The translations under genes were made by a program, and so were the position numbers. A stretch of DNA of 64,000 nt from DATJKD01 sp963728295 (GTDB taxonomy: Bacteria; Pseudomonadota; Gammaproteobacteria; Steroidobacterales; Steroidobacteraceae), in contig CAVSKB010000004.1 of assembly GCA_963728295.1 (NCBI GenBank), positions 62,001 to 126,000 on the forward strand. Reading direction: 5' to 3'. The stretch's first letter is position 1; each line of letters starts with the position of its first letter. Positions 18,583 to 27,761 of this stretch are shown piece by piece. The notes beneath the pieces are model-generated. The model had not been told where the DNA came from and made no database searches. It worked only from the letters and a program-made list of their open reading frames with translations.

Positions 18583-20766
18583 TCACTTGCGCTCTCCGCG
18601 AGACCGGCCCGGCCCTGGTTGTCGCCTCGCCCGCGGCGCGTCGGGCAGCCCCGTGTGCTGCGTGCGGAAGGGCGTCGGCTTCCCTCCCGGTTTGCGCTTG
18701 CCCTCATGTCCGCGCCCCGTGCCGATCGGCTGATAGGCCGGCACCAGGTGCCGCTTGCTGTTGCCGATCAGATCCGCGCGACCCATGCGCCGCAGCGCCT
18801 CGCGGAGCAGCGGCCAGTTGTTCGCATCGTGATACCGGAGGAATGCCTTGTGCAGCCGGCGCACGCGCAGGCCTTTCGGTATTACGACCTCCTCGGAGCG
18901 GTGATTGACCTTGTGCAGCGGGTTCTTGCCCGAGTGGTACATGGCGGTCGCGCTGGCCATCGGCGAGGGCAGGAACGCCTGCACCTGGTCGGCGCGGAAG
19001 CCATTGCCCTTGAGCCAGAGCGCAAGCTCGAGCATGTCCTCATCCGTCGTGCCGGGGTGAGCCGCGATGAAGTACGGGATCAGGTACTGCTCCTTGCCGG
19101 CCTCCTTCGAATACTTGTCGAACAGCGCCTTGAACCGGTCGTAGGTCCCGACACCCGGCTTCATCATCTTCGACAGCGGGCCGTCGGAGATCGCCTCGGG
19201 CGCGATCTTCAGGTACCCGCCGACGTGATGCTGTGCGAGCTCTTTCACGTACTCCGGCGACTCGCTCGCGAGGTCGTAGCGCACACCCGAGGCGATCAGC
19301 ACCTTCTTGACGCCCGACAGCGCGCGGGCGCGGCGGTAGAGCCTGATGAGCGGCGCGTGATCGGTGTCGAGATTCGGGCAGATCCCCGGGTACACGCAGG
19401 ACGGCCGGCGGCACGCGCTCTCGATCTCGCGCGACTTGCACGCGAGGCGGTACATGTTGGCGGTCGGGCCGCCTAGATCCGAGATCACGCCGGTGAACCC
19501 CGGCACGGTGTCTCGCACGGTCTCGATCTCGCGGATCACCGAGTCCTCGGAGCGGCTCTGGATGATCCGGCCCTCGTGCTCGGTGATCGAGCAGAACGTG
19601 CAGCCGCCGAAGCAACCGCGCTGGATCGCGACCGAGAACCGGATCATCTCGTAGGCGGGGATCTTCGCCTGGCCGTAGCTCGGGTGCGGCACGCGCCGGT
19701 AGGGCAGCTCGTAGACGCCGTCCATCTCCTTTGTCGTGAGCGGGATCGGCGGCGGGTTGAGCCACACATCGACGTCGCCGTGCCGCTGCACGAGCGCGCG
19801 GGCGTTGCCCGGGTTCGACTCCATGTGAAGGATCCGCGACGCGTGTGCGTAGAGCACCGGGTCGGCCGCCACCTGCTCGAAGGATGGCATGCGCACGACG
19901 CTCCGCGCGCGGTCCGCGTTCGGCACCTTGCGGTAGAACTTCACGACCGAGACGGGGATCGTGGTGGCTGGCGCGGCCTTATCGCCCCCCGGGGCTCGCG
20001 CGGTGCCGGGCTCCGCCGCATAGGGATCGACAGGCGGGGCGAGTGGTCCGGGCGTGTCGACCGTGGTCGAGTCGATCTCGATCCAGCCCGCGGGCGTGCC
20101 GCGCCGCACGAAGGCCGTGCCGCGCAGGTCCTGGATGTCGCAGATCGGCTGACCCGCCGCCAGGCGATGCGCGATCTCGCAGATCTGCCGCTCGGCGTTG
20201 CCGTACACGAGCAGGTCCGCCTTCGCGTCGAGCAGCGCCGAGCGGCGAACCTTCTCCGACCAGTAGTCGAAGTGCGCTATCCGCCGCAGCGATGCCTCGA
20301 TGCCGCCGACGACGACCGGCGTGTCCTTGTAGGCCTCGCGTACGCGCTGCGCATAGACGAGGACGCAGCGGTCGGGCCGCGCGCCCGCGACGCCGTGGGG
20401 GGTGTAGGCATCGTCGCTGCGGATGCGGCGATCCGCCGTGTAGCGGTTCACCATCGAGTCCATGTTGCCGCCGGTGATACCGAAGAACAGTTTCGGCTCG
20501 CCGAGCCTCGTGAAGTCGCGCTTCGAGTGCCAGTCGGGCTGCGCAATGATGCCGACTCGGAAACCCTGAGACTCGAGCACACGCCCGACGATCGCCATGC
20601 CGAAGCTCGGGTGATCGACGTAGGCGTCGCCGGTCACCAGGATCACATCGCAGGCGTCCCAGCCGAGCTCGTCCATCTCCGGCCGGGACATCGGCAGGAA
20701 CGGCGCCGGCCCGAAGCGGTGGGCCCAGTGCTTGCGGTACGTGAAGAGATCGCGGGCGGCGTCCAT
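18583..20766 (-). CDS. ygiQ: YgiQ family radical SAM protein
   Basis: A 727-residue protein matching the UPF0313/YgiQ family over its whole length. The N-terminal domain (DVILVTGDAYVDHPSFGMAI) resembles a cobalamin-binding-like fold. The radical SAM cysteines are C385, C389 and C392 (RGCFGGCTFC) and the family C-terminus KAFLRYHDANNWPLL precedes a basic tail. The enzyme's reaction is not established. The ATG at 20766 is followed directly by RDLFTYRKHW, a typical start. Two near-identical 18-bp direct repeats lie just upstream. The last about 40 residues are low-complexity, Arg/Pro/Gly-rich. Confidence 0.95.
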   Translation of the reverse strand: MDAARDLFTYRKHWAHRFGPAPFLPMSRPEMDELGWDACDVILVTGDAYVDHPSFGMAIVGRVLESQGFRVGIIAQPDWHSKRDFTRLGEPKLFFGITGGNMDSMVNRYTADRRIRSDDAYTPHGVAGARPDRCVLVYAQRVREAYKDTPVVVGGIEASLRRIAHFDYWSEKVRRSALLDAKADLLVYGNAERQICEIAHRLAAGQPICDIQDLRGTAFVRRGTPAGWIEIDSTTVDTPGPLAPPVDPYAAEPGTARAPGGDKAAPATTIPVSVVKFYRKVPNADRARSVVRMPSFEQVAADPVLYAHASRILHMESNPGNARALVQRHGDVDVWLNPPPIPLTTKEMDGVYELPYRRVPHPSYGQAKIPAYEMIRFSVAIQRGCFGGCTFCSITEHEGRIIQSRSEDSVIREIETVRDTVPGFTGVISDLGGPTANMYRLACKSREIESACRRPSCVYPGICPNLDTDHAPLIRLYRRARALSGVKKVLIASGVRYDLASESPEYVKELAQHHVGGYLKIAPEAISDGPLSKMMKPGVGTYDRFKALFDKYSKEAGKEQYLIPYFIAAHPGTTDEDMLELALWLKGNGFRADQVQAFLPSPMASATAMYHSGKNPLHKVNHRSEEVVIPKGLRVRRLHKAFLRYHDANNWPLLREALRRMGRADLIGNSKRHLVPAYQPIGTGRGHEGKRKPGGKPTPFRTQHTGLPDAPRARRQPGPGRSRGERK

Positions 20767-20778
20767 GACAATGAATAT

Positions 20779-20825
20779 CTCAGAGCCAATATTCGGCCAA
20801 AAAATGGCTCAGGGCCAATGTTCAG
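20779..20825. repeat. pair of 18-bp direct repeats upstream of ygiQ
   Basis: CTCAGAGCCAATATTCGG at 20779-20796 and CTCAGGGCCAATGTTCAG at 20808-20825 agree at 15 of 18 positions and start 29 bp apart. They fill the short, A/T-rich gap between the ygiQ start and the yebC stop. The second copy runs four bases into yebC. The spacing is close to three helical turns, so a tandem operator for ygiQ is possible. Confidence 0.6.
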
Positions 20826-21544
20826 GCGAGAGTGTGGTAGACCTTCTGGACGTCTTCATCCTGCTCGAGCTTGTCGATGAGCTCGAGGACCTCGTTGGCC
20901 TGGGCCTCCGGCAGCTCGGTGGGCGCGACACAGACGTACTCGTGCTCGGCGGAGACCGGCGCTATGCCGCGGTCCTCGAGCGCCTTCTGCATCTGTCCGA
21001 AGTCCTCGAACGCGGATCGCGCGACCAGCTGCGGCTCGCCTTTCTCGCCGGTGCTTTCGCCCATCTCCTCGAGCCCGTGGTCGATCAGGTAAAGCTCCAG
21101 ATCGTCCGGATCGATGCCTTCAGGGCTCAACCGGAACACGCCCATGCGCTTGAACTGGAACGCAACGCTGCCGGCCGTCGCAAGGTTGCCGCCGTGCCTG
21201 TTGAAGAGGTTGCGCACGCTCGCCACCGTGCGGGTCGGGTTGTCGGTCGCGGTCTCGACCAGCAACGCCACACCGTGCGGTGCGTAGCCCTCGTAGAGGA
21301 TCACCTCGAAGTTCGCAGCGTCGCGCCCCGAGGCCCGCTTGATGGCCGCATCGATCCGGTCCTTGGGCATGTTGACTGCGCGCGCGTTCTGGATGACCCG
21401 CCGCAGCGCGGGATTCGCGGCCGGGTCCGCGCCCCCGGTCTTGACCGCGATCGTGATGTCCTTGCCGATCCGCGCGAACTGCTTCGCCATGCGGTTCCAG
21501 CGCGCGAACATCGCGTGTTTCCTGACTTCGAAGATGCGTCCCAT
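20822..21544 (-). CDS. yebC: YebC/PmpR family transcriptional regulator
   Basis: A 240-residue protein of the YebC family. The N-terminus GRIFEVRKHAMFARWNRMAK is a variant of the usual GHSKWxNIKHRK-type opening, and the core ARIGKDITIAVKTGGADPAANPALRRV and AKAxNMPKDRID patterns are clear (here ARAVNMPKDRIDAAI). Family members bind DNA or assist translation of polyproline stretches. I placed the start at the ATG at 21544; the open frame runs on to 21883, but that extension overlaps the downstream end of the TPR gene and has no family match. It follows the TPR gene by 4 bp on the same strand. Confidence 0.93.
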   Translation of the reverse strand: MGRIFEVRKHAMFARWNRMAKQFARIGKDITIAVKTGGADPAANPALRRVIQNARAVNMPKDRIDAAIKRASGRDAANFEVILYEGYAPHGVALLVETATDNPTRTVASVRNLFNRHGGNLATAGSVAFQFKRMGVFRLSPEGIDPDDLELYLIDHGLEEMGESTGEKGEPQLVARSAFEDFGQMQKALEDRGIAPVSAEHEYVCVAPTELPEAQANEVLELIDKLEQDEDVQKVYHTLA

Positions 21545-21548
21545 CGCT

Positions 21549-23723
21549 TCAAGTATCCGCTGTTCGCGTGCGCCAGGCCTCGGCCGCCACTCGCTGGCGC
21601 GCGAGGTCCTGCCTGATGCGCTTCGTCTGTGTCTTGAAACGCGGGTCGTCGCGCAAGACGTCGTACGTCGGGTCGTCGTCGATGCCGACCAAGCCCCATT
21701 CGATAAACCCCCGAAAGCCCAGGTCCACGGCGCGTTTGAACTCGGCCTGCGCTTCGTCGCGACGCCCGGCGGCGGCGAGCAGGCGCGCCCGGCAAGCGTG
21801 ATGCTGCGGCATCCGCAGTCCCGGGGCGCGCTCCCACGCGGCGAGAGCAGCGTCGGCAAGTTGCTTCGCCTGAGCGGGTTCACCCAGTCGCGCCAGGACC
21901 AGGGCCAGCTCTGGTGCAGTGCAGATCTGCTCGTCGCCGTTCACCCGAGGCGGCACGGCGATCATCGTTGGCGCAATCTCGTCCGCGAGGGTCAGCGCCT
22001 GCGCATGCTCTCCGTTTCGGACGAGCAAAAAAAACTCGGCGAGCCGCACGGCTGCCGGACCGCCCTCACGCGCGAGCTTGCGATCCTCCTCGAGGACGCG
22101 TGTCAGGTCATGCTGCATCATCGCGAGGCCGGTCTCGCGCATCCAGGCCTGGATGGGGTTGCTTGTGTCCAGTTTCAGCAATGCGGCGCGCGCCGCATCC
22201 AGGTCGCCGAGCTGCCACCAGGCTCGGGCATCCAGCCAGTGCGACAAGCTGCCGGCGCCGGCGGCACGCGCCCGCGCATTGAGCTCGAGCGCATGGCTCA
22301 CGCGACCCGTGCTGAGCTCAGCGTCGGCGTAATTGCCCAGCAACGTCGGATTGTCCGGGTAGATCTCGAGCAGTCGCTCGTACTCCGCCCGCGCCTCGTC
22401 GCTGTGTCCGATCCGGAGCAGGCTAAGAGCTCGAGAGGTCGCCGCCATGAACTCGAGCGGATCCAGGTCGATTGCCCGGTCGAAGAGATCGATGGCTCGG
22501 GCAGGATTCGTTTCCTGCTCGTAGCGGCCCAGCCAATAGAGCGCGAGCGTGCTCTGCGGGTCGAGCTCGAGTGCCCGCCGGAAGTGCTCCCCCGCCTCGC
22601 TCCTTCGTTCCTGGCCGGTCACGAGCCAGGACAGCTCCGCCACACGGCCGAGCGCGACCCAGGCCTCACTCGACCGCGGGTCGAGCTCGAGCGCGCGACG
22701 GGCGGCCGTCTCGGCATCCGCGAACATCGTCCTTGCGTCACCCACGACGTGATTGCCCCACAGGAGCGTGAGCGCAAGCGCCTTGCCTGCGTACGCGCCC
22801 GCGAATGCTGGATCAATCGCCGCGGACTCATCGAACAGCCGTATGGCGGCTTGCGTGTTTTCCAGCCCTCGCTCGCGTAGTTTCGATCGGGCGACGAGAT
22901 ATCGGCGGTACGCTTCGGCGTTCACCGGAGGCCGAGCCAGCCGGCCTTCGGGGCCACCCCCCACGAGGCGGATCTTGAGCGCGTCCGCAACCGACCGGCC
23001 GATCTCGTCCTGGATGAGGAACACATCGGTCAACTCGCGGTCGTACACCCGCGACCAGAGGTGGAAGCCATCCTTCGCGCTCACGAGCTGCGCGGTGACG
23101 CGCAGCCGCTGGCCGGAACGGCGCACGCTGCCCTCGAGGATGTGGGACACCCCGAGCTTGCGGCCGATCTCGCGCAGGTCTTCGTCGCGCCCCTTGAAAT
23201 AGAACGACGAGGTCCGCCCGGCGACCTTGAGTCCCTCGATCCCCGCGAGGAGGTTGAGCAATTCCTCGGTCAGCCCGTCGGCGAAATACCCGTCCTCAGC
23301 ACTCGAGGTCAGGTTGGCGAAGGGCAGCACCGCAAGGGTTCGTGGGGCTGCCGAGGCATGTCGCGCCGCGGCCTCGCGGTCGCCCGCCGGACGCGTGGCG
23401 ACGAAATAGCCGAGCGCGGCAACCAGCGCCGCGATTATCGCGAAATCGAGCATGCGGCCCGCGGATACGCCGGCGACGCTGGACGTTTCGTCACCCGTGT
23501 CGCGCTTGAGTCCGTGGCGCGTGAGCTCGAAGGACCAGGCGATGGCGAGCATCACCGGGAAGCCGATTACAAGCAGCCAGATGACGACCTTGAGCAGCCA
23601 CCCGGGGAGGCCCAGGGGTTCCGAAACGACGTCGGTCACCTGGATCAGCAGCCAAGCGACCGCTCCATAAAGGGCCGCAGCCCGGAGGACGTGGCGTCGT
23701 CTGAGTTCGGCGAAAAAGCCCAT
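21549..23723 (-). CDS. membrane-anchored TolB-N-like / TPR protein
   Basis: A 724-residue protein. It opens with FFAELRRRHVLRAAALYGAVAWLL and two or three TM helices (about 12-35, 45-65 and 90-110), the anchor seen in many TPR proteins related to adenylate-cyclase-associated regulators. A TolB-N/FlgO-like module follows (LAVLPFANLTSS, FADGLTEELLNLLA, LEGSVRRSGQRLRVTAQL; about 150-290). The remainder holds around ten TPR helices (ALELDPRSSEAWVALGRV, AIDLDPLEFMAATSRALS). No cyclase domain is present. The ATG at 23723 was chosen because the family starts exactly there. It is likely a scaffold or sensor at the inner membrane; the partner is unknown. Confidence 0.85.
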   Translation of the reverse strand: MGFFAELRRRHVLRAAALYGAVAWLLIQVTDVVSEPLGLPGWLLKVVIWLLVIGFPVMLAIAWSFELTRHGLKRDTGDETSSVAGVSAGRMLDFAIIAALVAALGYFVATRPAGDREAAARHASAAPRTLAVLPFANLTSSAEDGYFADGLTEELLNLLAGIEGLKVAGRTSSFYFKGRDEDLREIGRKLGVSHILEGSVRRSGQRLRVTAQLVSAKDGFHLWSRVYDRELTDVFLIQDEIGRSVADALKIRLVGGGPEGRLARPPVNAEAYRRYLVARSKLRERGLENTQAAIRLFDESAAIDPAFAGAYAGKALALTLLWGNHVVGDARTMFADAETAARRALELDPRSSEAWVALGRVAELSWLVTGQERRSEAGEHFRRALELDPQSTLALYWLGRYEQETNPARAIDLFDRAIDLDPLEFMAATSRALSLLRIGHSDEARAEYERLLEIYPDNPTLLGNYADAELSTGRVSHALELNARARAAGAGSLSHWLDARAWWQLGDLDAARAALLKLDTSNPIQAWMRETGLAMMQHDLTRVLEEDRKLAREGGPAAVRLAEFFLLVRNGEHAQALTLADEIAPTMIAVPPRVNGDEQICTAPELALVLARLGEPAQAKQLADAALAAWERAPGLRMPQHHACRARLLAAAGRRDEAQAEFKRAVDLGFRGFIEWGLVGIDDDPTYDVLRDDPRFKTQTKRIRQDLARQRVAAEAWRTRTADT

Positions 23724-23899
23724 GACGATCGATGATCGCGGGAATTCGACGTATCGTGCCCGAAAGGCCAGCAGGACGCAGCCGCGCCCGTCCCGCCGGC
23801 GGGTGGCTTGACGTAGACTTTCCCGGCATCTGTCGCCAGCGGTCACGGAAGATGCACCGCCGCGCCTGCGGACAGGCCCGTCCCCACTGGGAGCGCTCG

Positions 23900-25042
23900 A
23901 TGAGAAAACTTGGCGTCACAGTGATCCTGTCTGCCTTCGCGGCGACGATGCTCGTGGGCTGCGACCATGACGAGGAGTCGGTATCCGGCCAGTTTGGCTC
24001 CGACCGGTTCAGTGCCGGCGGAATGGTCCACCTGACCGAGCCCGTCGCGGGCGATGCGCTGCTCGCGGGTGGACAGGTCGACATCGCGAGCGAAGTGCAG
24101 GGCGATCTCGTGGTGGCCGGTGGCGAGGTTTCCGTCGGTGGCGGAATCGGCGACGACCTCTACGCCGCGGGCGGCGAGGTAACGGTGGATGCGATCGTCG
24201 CCGGCAACGCGCGGGTCGCGGGTGGCGAAGTCGAGATCGGTCCAGCGACGGTAATCGAAGGCGGCGCGTCGATCACCGGCGGGCGTGTGAAGTTCGACGG
24301 CTCGGTCACCGGTTATCTGCAGGCCACGGGCGGCGACGTGCGGCTGAGCGGTGCGGTCGGCGGAGACGCCATGGTGCGCTCCGGTGAGCTCCACATCGCC
24401 CCGGGCACCCGCATCGACGGGAAGCTCGTCTATCGAGGTCCCGACGCTCCGGTTGTCCCCGAGGGCGCGACCATCGCGGGCGGCGTCGAGTTCCACGAGA
24501 CCTCCGCGAACCGCTGGGTGGATCGCGACACCCACGTCGCCGTGGATGCGGGCCGAGCGGTTGGCTCGATGCTGTGGTTTGTCGGCGTGTTCGCCGTGGC
24601 GGCGCTCTTCACCGCGATATTCCCGGCGTTCTCGACGCAGGCGGCGACGATGATCGGCCGCGACCCGTGGACGAGCCTGGGGATCGGCCTGGCCGTGCTC
24701 GTCTGCATGCCGTTCGTGGCCGTCGTGCTGCTCATCACGATCATTGGCATTCCGCTCGCCCTGCTCCTGGTGCCGGTTTACCTGGTGCTCATGTTCCTGG
24801 GCTGGGTGACGGCGGCGCTGTTTCTCGGCGAGAAACTTCTCGAGCTCGCGCGTCGCGGACAGCCGGTGGGTATCGGTTGGCGGATCCTCGCGCTGCTCGC
24901 GGCCCTGATCGCGCTGTGGCTGCTGCGGCGGATTCCGTATGCCGGTCCGCTGATCGGGCTGGCGGCGCTGTCCGCGGGCATCGGCGCGCTGGTCTGGCAA
25001 TTGTGGAGCCGTCGCGAGCGGCCGTCGCCGGCCGTGGCGTAG
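23900..25042 (+). CDS. bactofilin-like polymer-forming lipoprotein with membrane domain
   Basis: A 380-residue protein. A lipobox ends at C21 (AFAATMLVGC). Residues 40-200 are a repetitive beta-helix of the bactofilin/polymer-forming type with phased GG and G-D turns (AGDALLAGGQVDIASEV, GDDLYAAGGEVTVDA). Residues 230-360 contain four strongly hydrophobic helices, including FVAVVLLITIIGIPLALLL and a final pair around ILALLAALIALWLL. The start is the ATG at 23900 after GGGAGCG; the upstream open frame is non-coding. It is divergent from the TPR gene. It probably forms a membrane-attached scaffold; no enzymatic motif is seen. Confidence 0.8.
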   Translation: MRKLGVTVILSAFAATMLVGCDHDEESVSGQFGSDRFSAGGMVHLTEPVAGDALLAGGQVDIASEVQGDLVVAGGEVSVGGGIGDDLYAAGGEVTVDAIVAGNARVAGGEVEIGPATVIEGGASITGGRVKFDGSVTGYLQATGGDVRLSGAVGGDAMVRSGELHIAPGTRIDGKLVYRGPDAPVVPEGATIAGGVEFHETSANRWVDRDTHVAVDAGRAVGSMLWFVGVFAVAALFTAIFPAFSTQAATMIGRDPWTSLGIGLAVLVCMPFVAVVLLITIIGIPLALLLVPVYLVLMFLGWVTAALFLGEKLLELARRGQPVGIGWRILALLAALIALWLLRRIPYAGPLIGLAALSAGIGALVWQLWSRRERPSPAVA

Positions 25043-25132
25043 GCGCACCGTACCTGCCGCACCTGTTCGCGATCCTGTCGGCGCCGGCCGCCGCGCTCTG
25101 GGCGTCGTGCTGATCATGCGTCGCTGAACGTC

Positions 25133-25711
25133 ATGGCGCGCACATCGTCGACGATGCTTCCGCTCGGGACGCCCGCGCCCGACTTTCGGCTGCCCGACTT
25201 TGCAGGACGCATGCATTCGCTCGCGGACTTCGCCTGCGGCCACGCGCTTCTCGTCGTCTTTATCTGCGGCCATTGCCCGTTCGTGCGGCACGTACGCGGC
25301 GAGTTCGCCCGCTATGCGCGCGAATACCGCGCGAAGGGTCTCGCGGTCGTGGCGATAAACTCGAATGACCTCGCGGCCTATCCGCAGGATGGACCCGACG
25401 GCATGCGCGCCGAGGCCGCCGAGCTGGGTTATGACTTCCCGTATCTCCTCGATGAGACGCAGGCCGTTGCGCACGCATACCGTGCAGCGTGCACACCGGA
25501 TTTCTTCCTGTTCGACGCCGATCGACGCCTCGCTTATCGCGGCCAGTTCGACGACAGCCGGCCCGGCAACGGGCAACCGGTCACGGGTGCGGATCTGCGC
25601 GCCGCGTCGGACGCGGTGCTCGCCGGCCGCCCGCCCGGCGCGGCGCAGAAACCCAGCGTCGGCTGCAACATCAAGTGGAAACCGGGCAACGCGCCCGCGT
25701 ACGCCTCGTAA
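25133..25711 (+). CDS. thioredoxin-fold (redoxin) protein with CGHC active site
   Basis: A 192-residue AhpC/TSA-thioredoxin-like protein. LGTPAPDFRLPDFAGRMHSL is the peroxiredoxin-type N-terminal hairpin; the redox pair is C45 and C48 in FICGHCPFVRHV. PQDGPDGMRAEA, then PYLLDETQAVAHAYRA and a conserved cis-Pro region CTPDFFLFD follow. The C-terminal PSVGCNIKWKPG is the signature tail of this subfamily of thioredoxin family proteins. There is no signal peptide, so it is cytoplasmic. Most members read CNHC or CxHC at the pair; here it is CGHC, the dipeptide of protein disulfide isomerases. Confidence 0.92.
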   Translation: MARTSSTMLPLGTPAPDFRLPDFAGRMHSLADFACGHALLVVFICGHCPFVRHVRGEFARYAREYRAKGLAVVAINSNDLAAYPQDGPDGMRAEAAELGYDFPYLLDETQAVAHAYRAACTPDFFLFDADRRLAYRGQFDDSRPGNGQPVTGADLRAASDAVLAGRPPGAAQKPSVGCNIKWKPGNAPAYAS

Positions 25712-25715
25712 ATTC

Positions 25716-26297
25716 TCAATTGGGTCGCGCCGGGATCTCCCGCGCGATCTGGCGGGCCATGTTCGACGCCTGCTCGATCGCGCCCTCGGTGGTGGCGACA
25801 CGCGTTTCGGCGTTGATCAGGCCGCGCCAGATCAATCGCCTCGTCGCAGGGTCGTCGACGAAGACGATGACCGTGCCGTCGCGGACCGTCTGTTCACGGG
25901 GCAGCTGCGACGACGCTGGCGGCGCCGGCGCGCTGCCCGGCGTCATCGTCTCGATCGCGCCGGCCGCGCCGACCGGCCGGTCATCGGCAGTCACGAAACG
26001 CCGCTGCCCGGCAACCTGGTAACTGACGTGCATGTCCGCTTGGGCGGGGTCGGGCACTGTCACATAACCTTTCCGCGCAAGCTCCTCTTCGATGGCGCTG
26101 CGCATCGCGCGGTCCGCGCGCGTCAGTACTGCGGGGTCGACTTCGTTTGGCGTGCCGAACTCGCTTTTCGTCCAGGCGTAGGTCCGCCGGGCGGCAAAGC
26201 CGGCCTCAGGCGCCTCGAACTTGTCCACGGTCCAGCCCGTCGCGCAGGCGACCAGCAGGAGGGTCGGGCCGATCAGGGATAACGGGACGAAACGCAT
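25716..26297 (-). CDS. DUF4136 lipoprotein
   Basis: A 193-residue lipoprotein with lipobox LLLVAC (C18). The mature part opens with YAWTKSEFGTP (DUF4136-like, usually FxxYKTYxW) and contains IEEELARKGYV and ADMHVSYQVAG, the helix-strand pair of this family. It ends with the ATRRLIWRGLINAE ... IREIPxRP-type terminus that fits the same family. The ATG at 26297 is preferred over the GTG at 26303 because the GAGG ribosome site then has 8-bp spacing. It is convergent with the thioredoxin-like gene (4-bp gap). The function of DUF4136 lipoproteins is unknown; an envelope location is expected. Confidence 0.88.
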   Translation of the reverse strand: MRFVPLSLIGPTLLLVACATGWTVDKFEAPEAGFAARRTYAWTKSEFGTPNEVDPAVLTRADRAMRSAIEEELARKGYVTVPDPAQADMHVSYQVAGQRRFVTADDRPVGAAGAIETMTPGSAPAPPASSQLPREQTVRDGTVIVFVDDPATRRLIWRGLINAETRVATTEGAIEQASNMARQIAREIPARPN

Positions 26298-26462
26298 GAC
26301 CACGACCTCGTTGGCCCACAGGGCCCTCGCGGCAGCTGCGCCTATACTGCTCCATCAGCGGCGCACAGGTGTATCCATGCTCTCGGTGAGCTGCCCGCCA
26401 ACCCACGCCGCCCGGCGGTCCAGAGTCGCGGGGTCGCTGACTCGCGCACCCGGAGCACGGGC

Positions 26463-26906
26463 ATGAAAATTCACGAGCTGTTTCCCTACCTCTGCGTCAA
26501 GGACGCCGGGCAGGCCATCGAGTTCTACGTGCGGGCATTCGGCGCTCGGGAGAAATTCCGCCTCGCGGAACCCAGCGGCCGCATCGGCCATGCGGAGCTC
26601 GAGTTCGGCTCGATGACCCTGATGCTGTCGGACGAATTCCCGGAGTACGGAATCTTCGGACCGCAGCCGGGCGCCGCCGCGCCGTTCTCGATCCATCTGC
26701 ACGTCGAGAACGCCGACGCGATGATCGAGCGTGCGGTGGCAGCCGGCGCGACGCTCGAGCGGCCGGCGCAGGACGAGTTCTACGGTGAGCGCGGCGGAGT
26801 CGTGCGCTGCCCGTTCAACCATCGCTGGATGATCGGCCACCACATCGAGGACGTGTCACCCGAGGAGATGCAACGTCGATACACGAAGTTGCTCGCGGGA
26901 GGCTGA
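26463..26906 (+). CDS. VOC family protein (PhnB-like)
   Basis: A 147-residue vicinal-oxygen-chelate fold protein. Two beta-alpha-beta-beta-beta modules are visible: LFPYLCVKDAGQAIEFYVRA to the first metal-side strand, and FSIHLHVENADAMIERAVAA to the second. YGERGGVVRCPFNHRWMIG ends the fold as in PhnB/YdcG-like members. The ATG at 26463 follows GGAGCACGGGC. Members include glyoxalases and resistance proteins, but PhnB-like ones have no assigned reaction. It is transcribed alone, convergent with the TauE gene. The short ORFs around it are shadows. Confidence 0.9.
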   Translation: MKIHELFPYLCVKDAGQAIEFYVRAFGAREKFRLAEPSGRIGHAELEFGSMTLMLSDEFPEYGIFGPQPGAAAPFSIHLHVENADAMIERAVAAGATLERPAQDEFYGERGGVVRCPFNHRWMIGHHIEDVSPEEMQRRYTKLLAGG

Positions 26907-26924
26907 ACGGGTGCGGCGGGCGCC

Positions 26925-27737
26925 TCAGGAGAGGTTGCGGTAGATCATCCTCGCCGCGACGAGGAGAAGAAAGGCACCGAAGGCGGCAGCAAGCCGCCGC
27001 CGGTCGAGTCGGTGTGCGAGACGCGCTCCCCATGGTGCCGCGAGCACCGCCGCCGGTGCGATGAGCAGCAGCCCGGGAAGACTGACCAGACCGAGCGTGC
27101 CCGGCGGGACCGGCGCAGCGGGTCGCGCGAGCAGGTATCCCACCGTGCCCGGCAGCGCGATTGCGAGACCGAACAGGTTCGCGGTACCCACGGCGCGATG
27201 CACCGGCTGGCTCATCAGGGTGAGAGCGGGCACCGACAAGGTGCCGCCGCCGATCCCCATCATGCTCGAGACTGCGCCGATCGTGAGCGGTACCGCCTGC
27301 ACGAGCGGTCCGGTGGGGATGTCCGGGGCCAGCACCTTGTCCTCCATCGGCAGCAGCATCTTCACCGCCATGATGGCTGCGACGGTCCCGAAAAGCGCCG
27401 GCAGCGCGCCCGCAAGCGCACCGGTGGCGAGCCAGCTTCCGGCGGCGGCGCCTACCATCAGCGCGGGCGCCCAGCGTCGCGCAAGCACGAGATCCACCGC
27501 GCCGCGTCGATGGTGAGCGCGCGCCGAAGCGATCGAGGTCGGAACGATGGTGGCGAGCGAGGTTGCGACCGCGACCTGCATACGCACCGTGGCATCTACG
27601 CCCAGGCTGCCAAGCACGGTGTCGAGCACCGGGACGATCACGATGCCACCGCCAACGCCGAACAGGCCGGAGATGAAGCCGCCCACGAGCCCGGTCGCGA
27701 GCGCGGCCACGCCAAGCAGCAGCAGGCCGTCGTTCAT
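26925..27737 (-). CDS. sulfite exporter TauE/SafE family membrane protein
   Basis: A 270-residue integral membrane protein with about eight TM helices. The family repeats are evident: GGFISGLFGVGGGIVIVPVL (residues 19-38) and SSMMGIGGGTLSVPALTL in the second half, each a glycine-rich re-entrant-like segment. TauE/SafE proteins move organosulfur or other small anions across the inner membrane; the substrate is not predictable. It lies 24 bp upstream-of-strand from the FAH gene stop and may share its transcript. The ATG at 27737 gives a normal family length. Confidence 0.93.
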   Translation of the reverse strand: MNDGLLLLGVAALATGLVGGFISGLFGVGGGIVIVPVLDTVLGSLGVDATVRMQVAVATSLATIVPTSIASARAHHRRGAVDLVLARRWAPALMVGAAAGSWLATGALAGALPALFGTVAAIMAVKMLLPMEDKVLAPDIPTGPLVQAVPLTIGAVSSMMGIGGGTLSVPALTLMSQPVHRAVGTANLFGLAIALPGTVGYLLARPAAPVPPGTLGLVSLPGLLLIAPAAVLAAPWGARLAHRLDRRRLAAAFGAFLLLVAARMIYRNLS

Positions 27738-27761
27738 GCGCCTAAGCCGGCTGGCGCCGGG

